A program made the translations under genes and the position numbers. Below, one piece after another: positions 26,601 through 39,700 of a stretch of DNA of 64,000 nucleotides. Position 1 is the first letter of the stretch. Every line of letters starts with the position of its first letter. Origin of the DNA: Owenia fusiformis (lineage: Eukaryota; Annelida; Polychaeta; Sabellida; Oweniidae); the NCBI GenBank assembly GCA_903813345.2, contig CAIIXF020000011.1, positions 11,006,842 through 11,070,841 on the forward strand. Direction: 5' to 3'. Below the pieces are notes generated by a model that saw only the letters and a list, made by a program, of their open reading frames with translations, was not told the origin of the DNA and ran no database searches.

Positions 26601-26615
26601 AATTTCTTACTTCAT
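17645..26615 (-). CDS. RPL24: 60S ribosomal protein L24 (eL24), complete, five coding exons
   Basis: Structural protein of the cytosolic large ribosomal subunit. Minus-strand exons in order: 26615-26611 (ATGAA only), 26471-26396, 20323-20076, 19779-19728, 17725-17645. They join to 462 nt, 153 residues plus stop, close to the 157 of human RPL24. The product begins [19 protein letters not shown] and contains [32 protein letters not shown] and [20 protein letters not shown]. It ends with a lysine/alanine-rich tail closing in RVGGKR as in animals. The zinc-finger Cys of the N-terminal domain (C6) is present. All introns are GT-AG. Intron 2 is about 6 kb and filled with transposon-derived palindromes. 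The start codon lies 14-22 bases after a pyrimidine tract typical of TOP mRNAs. Confidence 0.97.
18552..20022. repeat. Pair of direct repeats (about 57 bp) 1.4 kb apart in RPL24 introns
   Basis: 18552-18608 and 19964-20022 share AGGCTTTTCTC, CCAAGTCATTCAGAGACTC, AGTCC and AGTTCACCTTAATTCATCA in the same orientation. They may be two insertions of one short element or a local duplication; no terminal repeats are obvious. Confidence 0.6.
19309..19442. repeat. Foldback (hairpin) element, arms about 55 bp
   Basis: ATCCTATGATTTACTCGTGA at the left pairs with TCACTCATAAATCATAGGAT at the right. The inner arms pair through GATATCTGCAC / GTGCAGATATC around a loop TCTCTCGCTACGCTCGCTC. A related inverted segment (TTCCATAGTTAG at 19026, CTAACTATGGAA at 19286) suggests the hairpin is part of a larger inverted-repeat element. 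It lies in RPL24 intron 3-4 sequence. Confidence 0.7.
20838..21160. repeat. Two tandem copies of a 162-bp unit within a dispersed element
   Basis: Units 20838-20999 and 21000-21160 both begin GTGAAGA and share GGACGGAAAATCCAAAATGG and GTTTGGCTGGAAACCTGTAG. They are flanked by ACAATATCGTACCT at 20804 and 21189, the second continuing into the small palindrome GTACCTTTATTAGGTAC. This suggests an element spanning about 20725-21215 in RPL24 intron 2. Confidence 0.6.
22086..22507. repeat. 422-bp imperfect palindrome (foldback element)
   Basis: The left arm begins TTAAGGACAGGGTGCATG and the right arm ends CATGCACCCTGACCTTAA. The arms remain complementary with scattered mismatches (for example AATTGAGTCACATGTTATTT against AAATAACATGTGACTCAATT) up to a centre near 22295. 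No coding capacity. Confidence 0.85.
22504..22917. repeat. 414-bp imperfect palindrome adjoining the previous one
   Basis: The left arm AAGGTTCAGCTGGAAAGTAA pairs with the right arm TTACTTTCCAGCTGTACCTT. Inner complementary blocks include AAAAAATTGCTATACC / GGTATAGCAATTTTTT and TTTCAGGAAAGTATCATTAC-type sequences around 22610 and 22790. It shares a few bases with the end of the palindrome at 22086-22507. Confidence 0.85.
23282..26238. mobile_element. 2.96-kb non-autonomous DNA transposon, 17-bp TIRs, 7-bp TSD (hAT-like)
   Basis: The left end TAGGGACCACAGAGGTT (23282) is the exact reverse complement of the right end AACCTCTGTGGTCCCTA (26222-26238). Both ends are flanked by the direct repeat ATACAAT (23275-23281 and 26239-26245), read as a target site duplication. 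The terminus TAGGG fits the YARNG pattern of hAT elements, though hAT TSDs are normally 8 bp, so the superfamily is uncertain. No transposase-like frame is visible, so it is non-autonomous. It occupies half of RPL24 intron 2 and contains a nested MITE at 24691-25079. Confidence 0.8.
24691..25079. mobile_element. 389-bp nested MITE with 6-bp TSD
   Basis: The left end GGGGCTCCCCAAG is inverted at the right end as CTTGGGGAGCCCT, 12 of 13 matching. It is flanked by TACTTG on both sides (24685-24690 and 25080-25085). It contains no coding sequence and interrupts the larger element at 23282-26238, so it inserted later. Confidence 0.75.
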
Positions 26616-26628
26616 GATGACCGGATGT

Positions 26629-26637
26629 AAAAGAGGG
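26629..26637 (-). promoter_or_regulatory. 5' TOP-like pyrimidine tract of RPL24
   Basis: On the minus strand CCCTCTTTT lies 14-22 bases before the RPL24 ATG. Ribosomal protein mRNAs start with such a C-led pyrimidine run, which places them under mTOR/LARP1 translational control. The resulting 5' UTR would be about 20 nt. The transcription start itself is inferred. Confidence 0.6.
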
Positions 26638-27320
26638 ATTGTGGGATTGACTATCTCTCGATTCCGGATGTTACAATGATTTCAATTGGTTTTTTTAACT
26701 CTGGAATTTATGTGCACAATGTTCTGCTAGCTTACCAAATAACTTGTCTAGTCTAATCTAAGCATTCATATTCTGATGTGTTTCAGATATAAAGACCTAA
26801 AGCAATTCATAAATGCTTCAAAACATCTCAATATTTACGAGATACTTTGACCTATTTTTCCTCAGTAAACTTTTAACCAATCAAAACGGACTTTACAAAA
26901 GTACTAGGCAAAGCGGGAATATTTCAAAATGGTGGAAACAGGTTAGTAAACAAAATTTAGGAAAATCTATATTTCTACTCTATAAACGGAAATCAAACTG
27001 CTAGCAATGTATATGTTATAGGTAGCTTAGTGAAATTTCTTTCATCGAATCATCAAATAAGGATGATTATTTTGCTATCCCCACAAAAATTGAAATTCGA
27101 ATAAGAAATCATTGAATGTTTATAGGACTAGCCTAATTATCAGATATCAATGATCATGACATAAGTTCATATCATTCTAGCCTCGTCCTATAGGCTAGGC
27201 CTAGGCTAATAAACCTAATCTTTTTAATAATTGTAGGCTCAGGGCTAGGCCTAGATCATCAGTCTTACTTTACAGATCTAACTTAGATCTAGACTACTGA
27301 AATTTCTGTTTTCGCAGGCC

Positions 27321-27463
27321 ACAGGAACCTGTATCAACATATGACAGTGACATCTATTGGTGACCAAACCCTGGAAATAACCTTTATCTCTTATTAGAGA
27401 TATATTCCCAGGGTTCTGTCACCTATAGATGTCACTGTCAGGTGTTGATACGGGTTCATGTTG
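27321..27463. mobile_element. 143-bp foldback MITE with 8-bp TSD
   Basis: CGCAGGCC occurs directly on both sides (27313-27320 and 27464-27471). Between them, ACAGGAACCTGTATCAACA pairs with TGTTGATACGGGTTCATGT, and complementarity continues inward through GACAGTGACATCTAT / ATAGATGTCACTGTC and ACCCTGG / CCAGGGT. The 8-bp duplication suits a hAT-mobilised MITE. Confidence 0.8.
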
Positions 27464-27794
27464 CGCAGGCCTACAGTCGTCCTCACAATTTCATTTGCGC
27501 AGGGAAAAATTAAAACTTAATCTAAAAGAAACAGGCTGACAAGACATCCCAGACTGAAATGTTTTCAAAAACTTTACATTTCAGTAAGAGTTCTTCTTAC
27601 TGGTGTCGAATCGTACCACCAAATCTCTCAAGAATCTTCTCCAAAGTGTTTGATTATAATGATAGGCCATCTGATATGGTGAAATTCAGCACGAGTTGGG
27701 TAGTCTAGAACTTATTTGTATGTACAAGTTTAGACAATATTTAGAAAATACCTAAATGTGCATTGTAGCTATTGTGAGCTATTATCACTAAATT

Positions 27795-30700
27795 ATGATT
27801 CCAGGCCATTTAGTAGACTACAGCAACCAGAATTTAAAGAAGATCCTTCCAATTGAGGATAAAGCTGCTGTTACTTTGATCTATGATAAAAACTACATCA
27901 CCAAAATAGAGAATTTAGATGGCTGTACAAAACTACAGCAAGTAGGTTATCTGATAAATAAATATAAAGTTATTCTTTTTAAATTATTCAGAATGGTATT
28001 AACCTTTCTGCATCAGTTAATGAATAAGCAAAATAATAGATGAAACCAGTCTGTAACCATTTGTTATCAGGTCAATGTAAGTGAATGGTTTGTGTATACA
28101 TTGGTTGAACTTTTTGTTCGTGCATTATTACATGTATATGCATTTCTATTGCAGATCTCCATTGGTAATAACCAACTTACACGGATGTTTGGCCTTGCCA
28201 AGCTGCACACTCTGACAGTGCTAAACTTGCCTAATAACAGCATTGTAGCCATTGAAGGTAAACTAAGGATTTCATTCTGTTGAGGCATCCTCCTGAGCAG
28301 GCATCCAGAATCCCTGCCTCCTTCTTCCCCCTGCTATAACCAATTTGGAAGCGCCCGATTAAACTGAATCACGTGATCTAATTACGCACAATGACTTATA
28401 CATGATTTCTGTCGCAGCCAATCAGATTGCGAGTTCTTAATTGGGTAAATGCAAACTGCTTATCGCAAGGGGTAAAAAGAAAGAATATAATTATATTCTG
28501 GATTTTGAAGCCCTGTGATCGGAGGATGTGTTGAGGGGAATCTGTCACTTTCACAAGTATTAGTTCCTGATGATGCCCAAAGAGCAAAGGAAATTAATAT
28601 TTCTTACATAGGAGTTCCCCATATTCCATGCAATCATTGAAACATGAGTGGGACTAAATGAGTGATATCCCCTTTTCAAGGGCAGGGTGCTCAGAGTCTT
28701 TATATCATCTGTTTTGCTCAGTCTCTCAATATTTTATCATTTGACAGGGTGTAAACAGATTTGTGATAGGATTGCAAGTAATTTTCAAATGTTTAACATT
28801 AGATGCAGGCGCCCTGTCAGTCCCTTGCTTATCACTGTATATTAACATTACATTCAAGCAATAATATCTGAATGAAAACAAATATGTTTTAACCCATCAA
28901 AGTAGACTCAGTGGAATGAGTATTTTCTGGGCTTATTTGCACAAAGCCTTGTATATCATTTGGTAATATGTCCAAAAGTTGCTCAAGTAGACTCAACCAA
29001 GTCAAATACACTTACATTGGTCAGTATATCAAGTTACATGTATTTACTCTTTGTTTTTAAAGTAGACACTAAAAAGAAAATTAGTCTTGGCTTTGGTGAC
29101 TTTAACTGGTATGTCACATAATCTATCTGAATGGACCATATTCCAAGTGAATCCAGCTGTATTTTCCTTATATTATACCACAAAATGATTATAACCCTAA
29201 TATGGTGATATTATTTTTAGGTCTTAGAGAGCTCCAGCAGTTAGCTTGGCTCAACCTTGCAGGGAATAGCATCAAGGTAGGAATAGGAATATAGGTTCAA
29301 TCAATTATATTGTAGACATTCAAAAAAGGAAACAACTGTTTGCAATCATTTTATCTACTATGACTAGATATGCATTCTTATTGATGTGTCTGTTAAATTT
29401 TAAGTGTTGTTAAAAATATGTGTTTGAATATTGCTACCATTATATTTGTATGATTAAAGAGACTTAAATGATAAAAATCTAAGATACGTAACATGTTTCT
29501 TATTCAGGCCCTAGAACACTTGGAGTCAAATGTGAACCTGAAACATCTTGATGTATCTGATAATAGCATATCTACCATTCCAGACCTTACATTCCTCAAC
29601 AAACTAAAGGTATGTTATCACCAAGTCTTTCATTTGAAGGTGTTTGTTAGGAATTTGATGCCAGTACTTTCTATAATACATGTACCTGTTTTATGTGGGC
29701 TTTCACAACACTTGCATTTGTTATATTAAGGATTTTCTATTTTCAAAATGTAATAAGTTCCATTTGATCTTGACCCCTTCTCCCATTAAAGATGTTATTT
29801 ATCATTTTCTGATTTTTCATATATTATGGATAGACTCCCTACTCTCCAAAACATAACTAATTATCCCAACAAATGAAGTTTTGTAGGGATATAGTGAAGC
29901 GAAGCCCTCCATCCAGTAAGATTACAAAGAATACTAGATGACAGAATTCAATTTAAAAAAGTACCCTGTTAAAGAGGGACACTTGTCAGTCCCTCTGTCC
30001 ATCCAGAGCATACCACATTATCTCCATTAGACGCACACACTCTAATAAATGCACACCCGACTTTTCTAAGAGTAACAAAAATCAAGAAAAAATAAAATTT
30101 ATTTGAAAATCTGACTGAGCGATTATAGGGTTGGTATTGGATAATTCACTTACCACTATCGATAGTGCCATTTGTGTGTACAATGCTGTTACAGAAGTGT
30201 CTCTGGAATCCAAGAACTATAAGTATGTTCAAGATAACCTTAAAGTGATGAGTTTAAAGCTCTAATGAACGTTAAGTCTGATAAACAAACATTCAATCCT
30301 TTACAAACTTTTAGTAGTATTATATGGACATAAAAATTTTGTTTTCGCAGAATATGAATACCAGTCAGATACAAGAATAGAAGCCTTTAGATTTTGATTG
30401 ATTTCAGTGGTGTCTCGCTCCCTTCATCATCTTTGTATTGTTGTATGCATATATATTTAATAAATTGAAATTGAAATAGAATAGGCTCTGACTGGGGTTT
30501 TGCCGTCAATTGCCATCAGTGGCAGCTGCTCGGAAGAATTAGAGTGGATGTTTCATCATCAATATTCATGCGTCTATGTCAATCAAACCATATTACATTT
30601 TGAAATTTTAGTCAGCCATGTATGGGTGAGGGTCAAGAAAAACCGGGAATTTGGGAGATACAAGTGACAAAATATTGCTTCTCGGAGGAGATCAAATGAC

Positions 30701-33700
30701 TTTGACATATTGTTTACTCTACCTATTTTGTAATTTAACAATCAACACAAGTATACAATACATACCATATTTAAGCAGATGTCGGATAAATTCATAAAAA
30801 TATTTTTTGATTGATAAAATTATTGATTATAAAACGGGAAGTGCGTTCTGTGATGTCAGCGTGTGAATATTTCGATTATTCAGATTTTGCTGTGGATTTG
30901 ATTTTAAATGCTTCTAAATGATCTTTTTATGCTTGCTATGATTTCTATTAGTAATGTTTTGACTTCCCCGCTTCATAAATAAGAACATTATCACCATTTA
31001 CTCGACTGGAAAATTCACTTCCGATCTGTCGTAATAAAGATGAGCTGAAAGTTGTCGTGAACCCCTTTCAATCCTCAGTCTAAATACCACTTTTCAAGGT
31101 TCAACAGGTGACTTTGAATGGACCTTCATGCATAGTTTGAAAATACAATCACCAGAGAAGGTTTTACACGTGAAATTGACTCTAAAGCCTGGAAAAAAAT
31201 TTAACCATTTTTTTTTTGGCTGTGTTACAATGTGCCTTTATCTTTAGATATATCTGAAGTCTGACTTTATGATATTCAGATGAAAGAGAATTTAGAGTAG
31301 ATTGCAAATATTGTATAATTTTTCTGATTTGCCTCTCAGAAAATTCAAATTTGCCACCTAATGTGTGACATGTATTGATTCATGAATATTTTGTTCATTT
31401 GGATTTGCACTGTCTGACTTTATGATATTCAGATGAAAGAGAATTTAGAGTAGGTTGCAAATATTGTATAATTTTTCTGATTTGCCTCTCAGAAAATTCA
31501 AATTTGCCACCTAATGTGTGACATGTATTGATTCATGAATATTTTGTTCATTTGGATTTGCACTGCGTGGCATTGTTGTTTTATTGCATTAGTTAGTTAG
31601 TTAGTTTGTGGTTGTTTATAAGCTTTAATTATTGTTGTGATATGTTCTTACACTGATATGAACAAATGATATACTGTCTCATCAATTTCAGACACTGCTC
31701 TTACATGGCAACATCCTGACAACCTTACACAGCTGTGCAAAACACTTGCCACCCTCCCTGTCAATATTATCACTTGCTGAGAATGAAATCATTGATCTGA
31801 ATGAGGTAAGACATTATATTAGAAGCATTCTGATCATGTACCAAAATACATATCACCCCCTGTCAATATTATCACTTGCTGAGAATGGAATCATTGATCT
31901 GAATGAGGTAAGACATCATATTAGAAGCATTCTGATCATATCACCCCCTGTCAATATTATCACTTGCTGAGAATGAAATGATTGATCTGAATGAGGTAAG
32001 ACATTATATTAGAAGCATTCTGATCATATCACCCCCTGTCAATATTATCACTTGCTGAGAATGAAATCATCAATCTGAATGAGGTAAGACATCATATTAG
32101 AAGCATTCTGATAATTTCACCCCGTGTCAATATTATCACTTGCTGAGAATGAAATGATTGATCTGAATGAGGTAAGACATCATATTAGAAGCATTCTGAT
32201 CATTTCACCCCCTGTCAATATTATCACGTGCTGAGAATGAAATCATCGATCTGAATGAGGTAAGACATCATATTAGAAGTATTCTGATAATTTCACCCCC
32301 TGTCAATATTATCACTTGCTGAGAATGGAATCATTGATCTGAATGAGGTCAGACATTATATTAGAAGCATTCTGATCATATCACCCCCTGTCAATATTAT
32401 CACGTGCTGAGAATGAAATCATCGATCTGAATGAGGTAAGACATTATATTAGAAGCATTCTGATCATATCACCCCCTGTCAATATTATCACTTGCTGAGA
32501 ATGGAATCATTGATCTGAATGAGGTCAGACATCATATTAGAAGCATTCTGATCATTTCACCCCCTGTCAATATTATCACTTGCTGAGAATGAAATCATTG
32601 ATCTGAATGAGGTAAGACATCATATTAGAAGCATTCTGATCATTTCACCCCCTGTCAATATTATCACTTGCTGAGAATGAAATCATTGATCTGAATGAGG
32701 TAAGACATCATATTAGAAGCATTCTGATCATTTCACCCCCTGTGAATTTTATTGTTTGCTGATCTTACTAGAGAGTTTAACAGTGTTTTTTTTATGTCAG
32801 TCACTAAGGTAACAAATATTTTAAAATAAGTATTGATTGATTTTTGATACTTGTAATTCCGCAAATTAAACAAAACGTTGAGGAGAGGAATATGTGGATA
32901 TGTTATGATTAAACAAGAAACTTGAAATACATGTGTGTAACATTTAAGGGTATTATGGGATCTCTATTTAGTATGTATTCAACTAGAAGGGTAGGCAACT
33001 TCCCATATTTCATACATAAACATTGCCTTTGGCTTTTCAAAATTGGAGAATGTACACATTCCAAGAAAATCTTATTTTGTCCTTTTTATGGATGATTTAA
33101 AGAAATAACTCAAAAATAAAAACGTGATCATCTACATACATGTTGATAATTTAATAAAAAATGGAATTCATTGTAATTATGACAATACAGAAAGTGAACA
33201 TTCACCCACAAATTATAGTTTTTTTGGAATGTGTTCTTGAATAATTACCCACAATGCAATACTTGAAGAGAACATCTTGATACCTCTTATTCTTATTGGT
33301 CTTTTTTGTTTACTTTTACATGAAATTGAATATATTTTATGCTTTAATTATATTGAAAATTGATTTTTATTCAAAGCAATAATAAAACATATATATTTAT
33401 GTAATACTTTTTGAAATATTAGCATAAAAGGGAAGCATGGCATTGCTCATTTTGAAGGTCTCATGTTATTACACAGAGTTGCATACCCTTCTAATTGAAA
33501 AATTGAAAGCCCATGGTATGTGTTATAGAAATCTACTATTATTATGTCACCACCAAAAGTGGTGACATATTGTTATGGTCTCCGTTTTTTTTGTGACGGC
33601 GGTTGGTGGTTGGAGGTTGGCGTCCGGCGTCCGGCGTCCGGCGTCCGGTGTCTGTAACAATTTCTTACAACTTCCTATAACTTTACAAATACTGTTTAGA

Positions 33701-36700
33701 CTGACTTCAAATTTTTTCTAAATCATCTACATGTTCTCAGAAGTTCAAATCTGACTTTAGATTTGACATTTGACCTTCAATGACCTTCTCAAGGTCAAAA
33801 AGGTCTTTTTTCAACTTGCTTCACATTGACTAAATTTTTTTCAAAATCATCTACATGTTCTCAGAAATTCAAATCTGACTTTAGATTTGACATTTGACCT
33901 TCAAATCTGACTTTAGATTTGACATTTGACCTTCAATGACCTTCTCAAGGTCAAAAAAGGTCAAAAAGGTCTGTTTTCAACTTGCTTCAAATTGACTAAA
34001 TTTTTTTTTCAAAATCATCTACGTGTTCTCAGAAATTCAAATCTGACTTAAGATTTGACTTTAGATTTGACATTTGACCTTCAATGACCTTCTCAAGGTC
34101 AAAAATGGTCAAAAAGGTCTGTTTTCAACTTGCTTCAAATTGACTAAATTTTTTTTTCAAAATCATCTACGTGTTCTCAGATATTCAAATCTGACTTTAT
34201 ATTTGACTTAAGATTTGACATTTGACCTTCAATGACCTTCTCAAAGTCAAAAAAGGTCAAAAAGGTCTTTTTTCAACTTGCTTCAAATTGACTAAATTTT
34301 TTTTTCAAAATCATCTACATGTTCTCAGAAATTCAAATCTGACTTTAGATTTGACATTTGACCTTCAATGACCTTCTCAATGTCAAAAAAGGTCAAAAAG
34401 GTATTTTTTCATCTTGCTTCAAATTGACTAAAATTTTTTTTCAAAATCATCTACATGTTCTCAGAAATTCAAATATGACTTTAGATTTGACATTTTACCT
34501 TCAATGACCTTCTCAAGGTCAAAAAGGTCTTTTTCCAACTTGCTTCAAATTGACTAATTTTTTTTTTCAAAATCATCTACATGTTCTCAGAAATTCAAAT
34601 CTGACTCTAGATTTGACATTTCACCTTTAATGACCTTCTCAAGGTCAAAAAAGGTCAAAAAGGTCTGTTTTCAACTTGCTTCAAATTGACCTTTAGGTGG
34701 TGACATTTTGTCATGTTAATGCCTTGTGTATTTTTATAATGGTTAATTGATTTGATACTGACAAACATCAGGGAATAACTCAGTAATGTATATGTTGATT
34801 CAAAGTGAATGCTCACTTTGTTCTCTCCCATTTATCAATCATTCTATATCAATTAGCTGGCACTAATGTACCTGTCCAAAAAATATAGCCAATAGTTAAT
34901 TATCTTGGATGTTGATGCTTTCAGTAGATTGAGATATAAGCTAATCAGCTTATTGTCTGGTGTGATCTTACACATACTTTCAAATAATCAGTACATACTG
35001 TTGTTTTGCTGTTGAACAGAGAACAGATTTAACATGCTGGTCTAAGGAGTCTCATTCTGTAGAAAAAACATAAAAAACATTATTTAGTAGGAGTAGATAC
35101 AAATCTATTATTCATGTACATTAACATTAATTGATGGCTATAACTTCCAATGCACTTAGCCCGTGGTTCATAAACATACTGACATGGCAGTGAATTGGAC
35201 AGAGAAAACTATCAGTGGTTTAAACAGAGACGCTTCACTTATAATTTTGATATACTACATGATCATATCGGGTGTCATCATTTTGAGCAACGCATTAGTA
35301 TTTGTTGCATTTATTAAAAACAAAACATTAAGGACATTGACAAATTATTATGTCATCAACTTGGCTATATGTGACATGACAGTCGGACTTTATCATATCT
35401 ATTGTACATATATGCAATACTGGATGAGTTATGCGGATCATAAAATCAGTTATGACTGCATTGCCTGCTGTGTTGCAGTTTTTCTATCCGCGGGCACATC
35501 TCTGTATACTTTACTCATTATCACAGTTGAAAGATACATGAAAATTCTACATCCTTTGAACTATAATTTATTCTGGAACAAAAAAACTGCTATCATATCC
35601 TTGACGATAATTTGGATATCAATGTCGATCGCTAGCTCGTCGCTAATTATTTCAAACAGGTGGCATTCTGGAATACATTGCATGGTGTTTGATGTTGCCA
35701 CGAGACCTGTGTTCTATGGGGTATGTCTACCACTTATTTTCATGGCAATAACAGTGATTCTCGCACTTTACAGTAGGATTTTCTGGATTGCAAGACAGCA
35801 GAAAAAGGCGATTGAAAGCACAATGATTCAAGAATCACACCATACAAGGAAAGAACATAAGACAGCAATCATGATGTTTTTACTGGTGGGTTGGTTGATA
35901 ATCGCATGGATGCCATTCACTGTTATATCAACATATAGGATCATTCAGGAAGACATAACGCAAGATTTTAAATCTTTCCAAACTGGAGGTGTGTTTCTTC
36001 TAGAGAACATTTGCCATGGTTTCATATATACTAATAGCTTCATAAATGTATTCATATATGATTGGAAGTGTCCTGAGTGGAGAAAGTCATTTCGAGCTAT
36101 CTTTCGTTCTCTGTTATGCTGGAAGAATAACAGCATAGTACCACAACAGGGTAATATTGTTCCAACAAAGACTTCAAAATATTAACTTCAATGTTTTAAA
36201 AATGCATCATGAGTAATCAATTGCTTTATTAAATTGGGACAATAACAATAGAATGGTTTCTCTCAGTAAATTAAGTGTAACTTCCAGTAACTCTCCAGAT
36301 CTACTAGCGTTATCTTTATTCTTCATAATTTTGGAAGTTAACAATCCCAAATCACATTCATTCACAGGAAATGGCTTGTATTATGGATGGTGTTACAGGG
36401 ACATTGACTTATCATAGCATGTTATTTAGAGTAGTATGTTCAAAAATAGATTTTTCAGAAAATTGACCTTCAGTACAGATAAAACCTTAATTGTTTTCGT
36501 TTGTTAGTGAAACTAGTCTAAATATATATTCAACTGTAATAAAAGATAAAGGCCTCCTCACGAATGAAGGAATCCACTAAACGCACTCTTGCGAATTGGA
36601 TAAATTGTCAATTTTGGTGAACCAAAATGCATTGTTTGGCATGCTTCTGAAGCCGTCAGAAACTTTCCGAAAGGGTTCTTCGCCAAATGAACATCCCAAT

Positions 36701-39700
36701 GTTCGTATAATAATAGGACAAATTAGTACTCAAGTCCTATTCACCAATACACAGAAGTTGATGTCAGGGGGTTTCATTCATATGTGAGGAAGCCTAAGAC
36801 AGATCTGAATGATGAGAATTTTTTCAAATTTTGAAAAGAAAACCGCTCAATTTTCTAGTTGTACACATCTTCTAAAAAAATGAACACTCAATTAGTAATA
36901 TGGGTACACTAAAGCACTTTCTATTAAAACATGAAAGACTTAGACTGTGTTTGAAATGAATTATGTTCATCCAAAAAGGCACATGGTCATCAAAATGGTA
37001 TAAAGTGCAGTCTGAATTAATATTGCACCAATTAAAACTAATTCTGTATTGTATGTCATACGTTTTATTCATTTCTACTAGAATATCCACAATATCAGCA
37101 GGAAGCATGTTTTTCGAAATTGATATTTGTTTGAAAATTAGTTATTATGAATTGTCATACAAAGGTCTTTTATTTATCAATTCTACAAGTCACTCTATAC
37201 AAATTTCTGAGTGGAGAAATTTATTTCTTGTTTTTTTTGTAATTATAAATGCAGCATTTTTGGATTTAGAGATTTTTTGATGTACATCATAGAGGTGTGG
37301 GGTGATCCCTGGTATGATAACTAAATCATTCATCTGAAATGTTTGTGTAAATGCTTAGTTTTTCTTCAAACTGAAAATATTTGTCTATGAATTGGCAGAA
37401 TGTGAATCTACATATGTACTTCTGTACATATGCTGCATTCATTTACGATGTGAGCAAATACTTTGCAACCAGGCCTGCCAATAAAGCTAACACAGAGTGA
37501 ACTACCAGTGAGCCTGCATCTCCAACATGCCATGGATTCACATGGTCCCAAACTGCATATAGCCGTATTGGCGCTCCAGTACCATTTTCTATCTTTATTG
37601 GCATAGCGTATATCTCACTTCCAGTTGCTGGGATTCTTTCAACATTTGCAGCATTTTCAACACACCATTTCCCAGCATCACATAACACTTGATGAGCTGG
37701 GAAATCAGTTGTTTGTCCAATATCACAACTGACAGCATCGGACACAAATCCTTTAACATTTCTGTTATCAATTGCCCATTTGACAGCAGGTGCTCCAAAT
37801 CCAGGGTTATGCAGCTCTGTAAAGTTATGTCCCCCAATAAATGCACTGTAATTTCCCCAATAATTTCCCCAGCCAGAGTTCATCACAAGGACAGCGCCAT
37901 GTGGGATTGGTTGATTATGTTGTGTCTCCCAGGCTTGCAGGTCTTCCACAGTTATAGCATAATCCCGGTTATCAACAGTCTTGTTCCTGATGTCAATAAC
38001 AACAGCGGCCCCATGTAGATCAGCAAAAGGAATTTCATGCAGTTTCCTCCCATTTTTCACAAAGTGATATGGAGAGTCAATGTGTGTCCCAGTGTGTTCA
38101 GAAGTTTCAAAGTTGTTTGATGCAACACTGAAATAGTAAATGTTATACTCATAATTGGCAAGATATTCAGGAATTGATTCTGACCTCAGCCAAAAAGTGT
38201 TCAGTGTATTTATGAATTTAAAATGATACTTGGCTGAGTGGTCCACAACTTGAATGATATAACATGATGGGTTCTTGACCTTGCACACATGGACCCTATG
38301 TCAATGCTTATATTCAATGATCTTTCTTTGACATTTACAGGACAATTCATCTATGTTGTTCCAAAAGATAATTACATTTCACATTGACGGCGCCCTAAAA
38401 TGTAAAACCAAAAACAATCTGGTCTGACAAAACAAAAATCTTTCACCCCCTCCTCCCAATATTTGTATTTTGTAAAAGTAACATGTACAAATGAGTTCTC
38501 TTATTTCTCCTTGTTTATCTATTGCTTGGACTAAACATGATGTGATACTTACAAAGGTACACCCAAAACAGGTCCATATAAGGCAACTGTTGATTTATAA
38601 CGAAGGTGTCCAGGCCATCTCATTATGTCTGGGTTGATGTTGTAGGTCAAATCTACAAATTTGGCTGCAATTTCATTGACCAACAACAGCGCTAGCAAGG
38701 CCTTTAGACCAGTCATCTTTGGTAGAATCGTTATTTCTGTCCTTGTATGCGTCCTATCCTTAAAATGGCAAAAATGGAAAGCTAGCTAGGAACTCCACTT
38801 TAAAATATATCTGATAATGATAAGTTCTACACTGCTATGTCAGGACACTAAATATAGATTTAGGATACCAGTGTGCAAACTGTTATTATCTACAAACTCC
38901 TTCTTCACTATATCTCTCTATAATGAGCTCGAAGTGTCTTATTTTCTTGTAAATTTATACAACTTTGAATTTATATATAGGCCTTTTCTGTATTCCTTGT
39001 TTATTTCATTCTTTCCTCGATGTTTGAGTTTTAAAACATATTCATGATTTCAGATTATTTACAGGTTGAATCTGAAGTATATATGTCATGTCATATTTAG
39101 TGTTTGTTAATAAGTCACTAATACACTCCTTATAAATAATCTTTTCATTTTATTTAAATTATTTCCCTTTTCGTTTTGTAGAATTAAGAAACAAGAGATG
39201 GGTTGGAACTTGCATTTTTTCTTATTAAATGAGCTGTAAAGTTACTCTTCCAAGAGGTGTTCAGTTTAACAAACATTTATGGACGTTAAAGATATAAACT
39301 TATAATTGTCTTGTCTTGGTCATTAGCTAGAATCATTATCTTCAAGTTGTTACTTTGTAAACATAAAAACTCATTTATATTTTTTCATTTTTCATGTTGG
39401 TCAGAAATATCTAAAATATAATCATGACATCAATTATAATTTGTTTGATAAAGTATGATGAATCATCATTGGATACAGAAGGCAATTTCAAACTTTGTCC
39501 ACACTCTATCAATGTTGTAAATATCATCACGCCTATATAACAGACATAAGAGATCACAGTCAAGACTGGCCTGGACGTTTTTGCAAATTGACATTCTTAC
39601 TTATCAACTTACCAACGAAGAAGTCTCAAATGTCCCACTTTCAGTGCTAATTTTGCGTGTATGTACTGACATTGGCAAAAATCAATTTAATTTGAAGTTT

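Larger units (their letters stand above)
26616..27794. promoter_or_regulatory. Divergent RPL24/CEP97 promoter region
   Basis: Only 1.18 kb separates the start codons of RPL24 (minus) and CEP97 (plus). No TATA box is obvious at either end. A MITE lies inside it at 27321-27463. Because the first annotated CEP97 exon may not be the true first exon (see that entry), the promoter assignment for CEP97 is inference. Confidence 0.5.
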
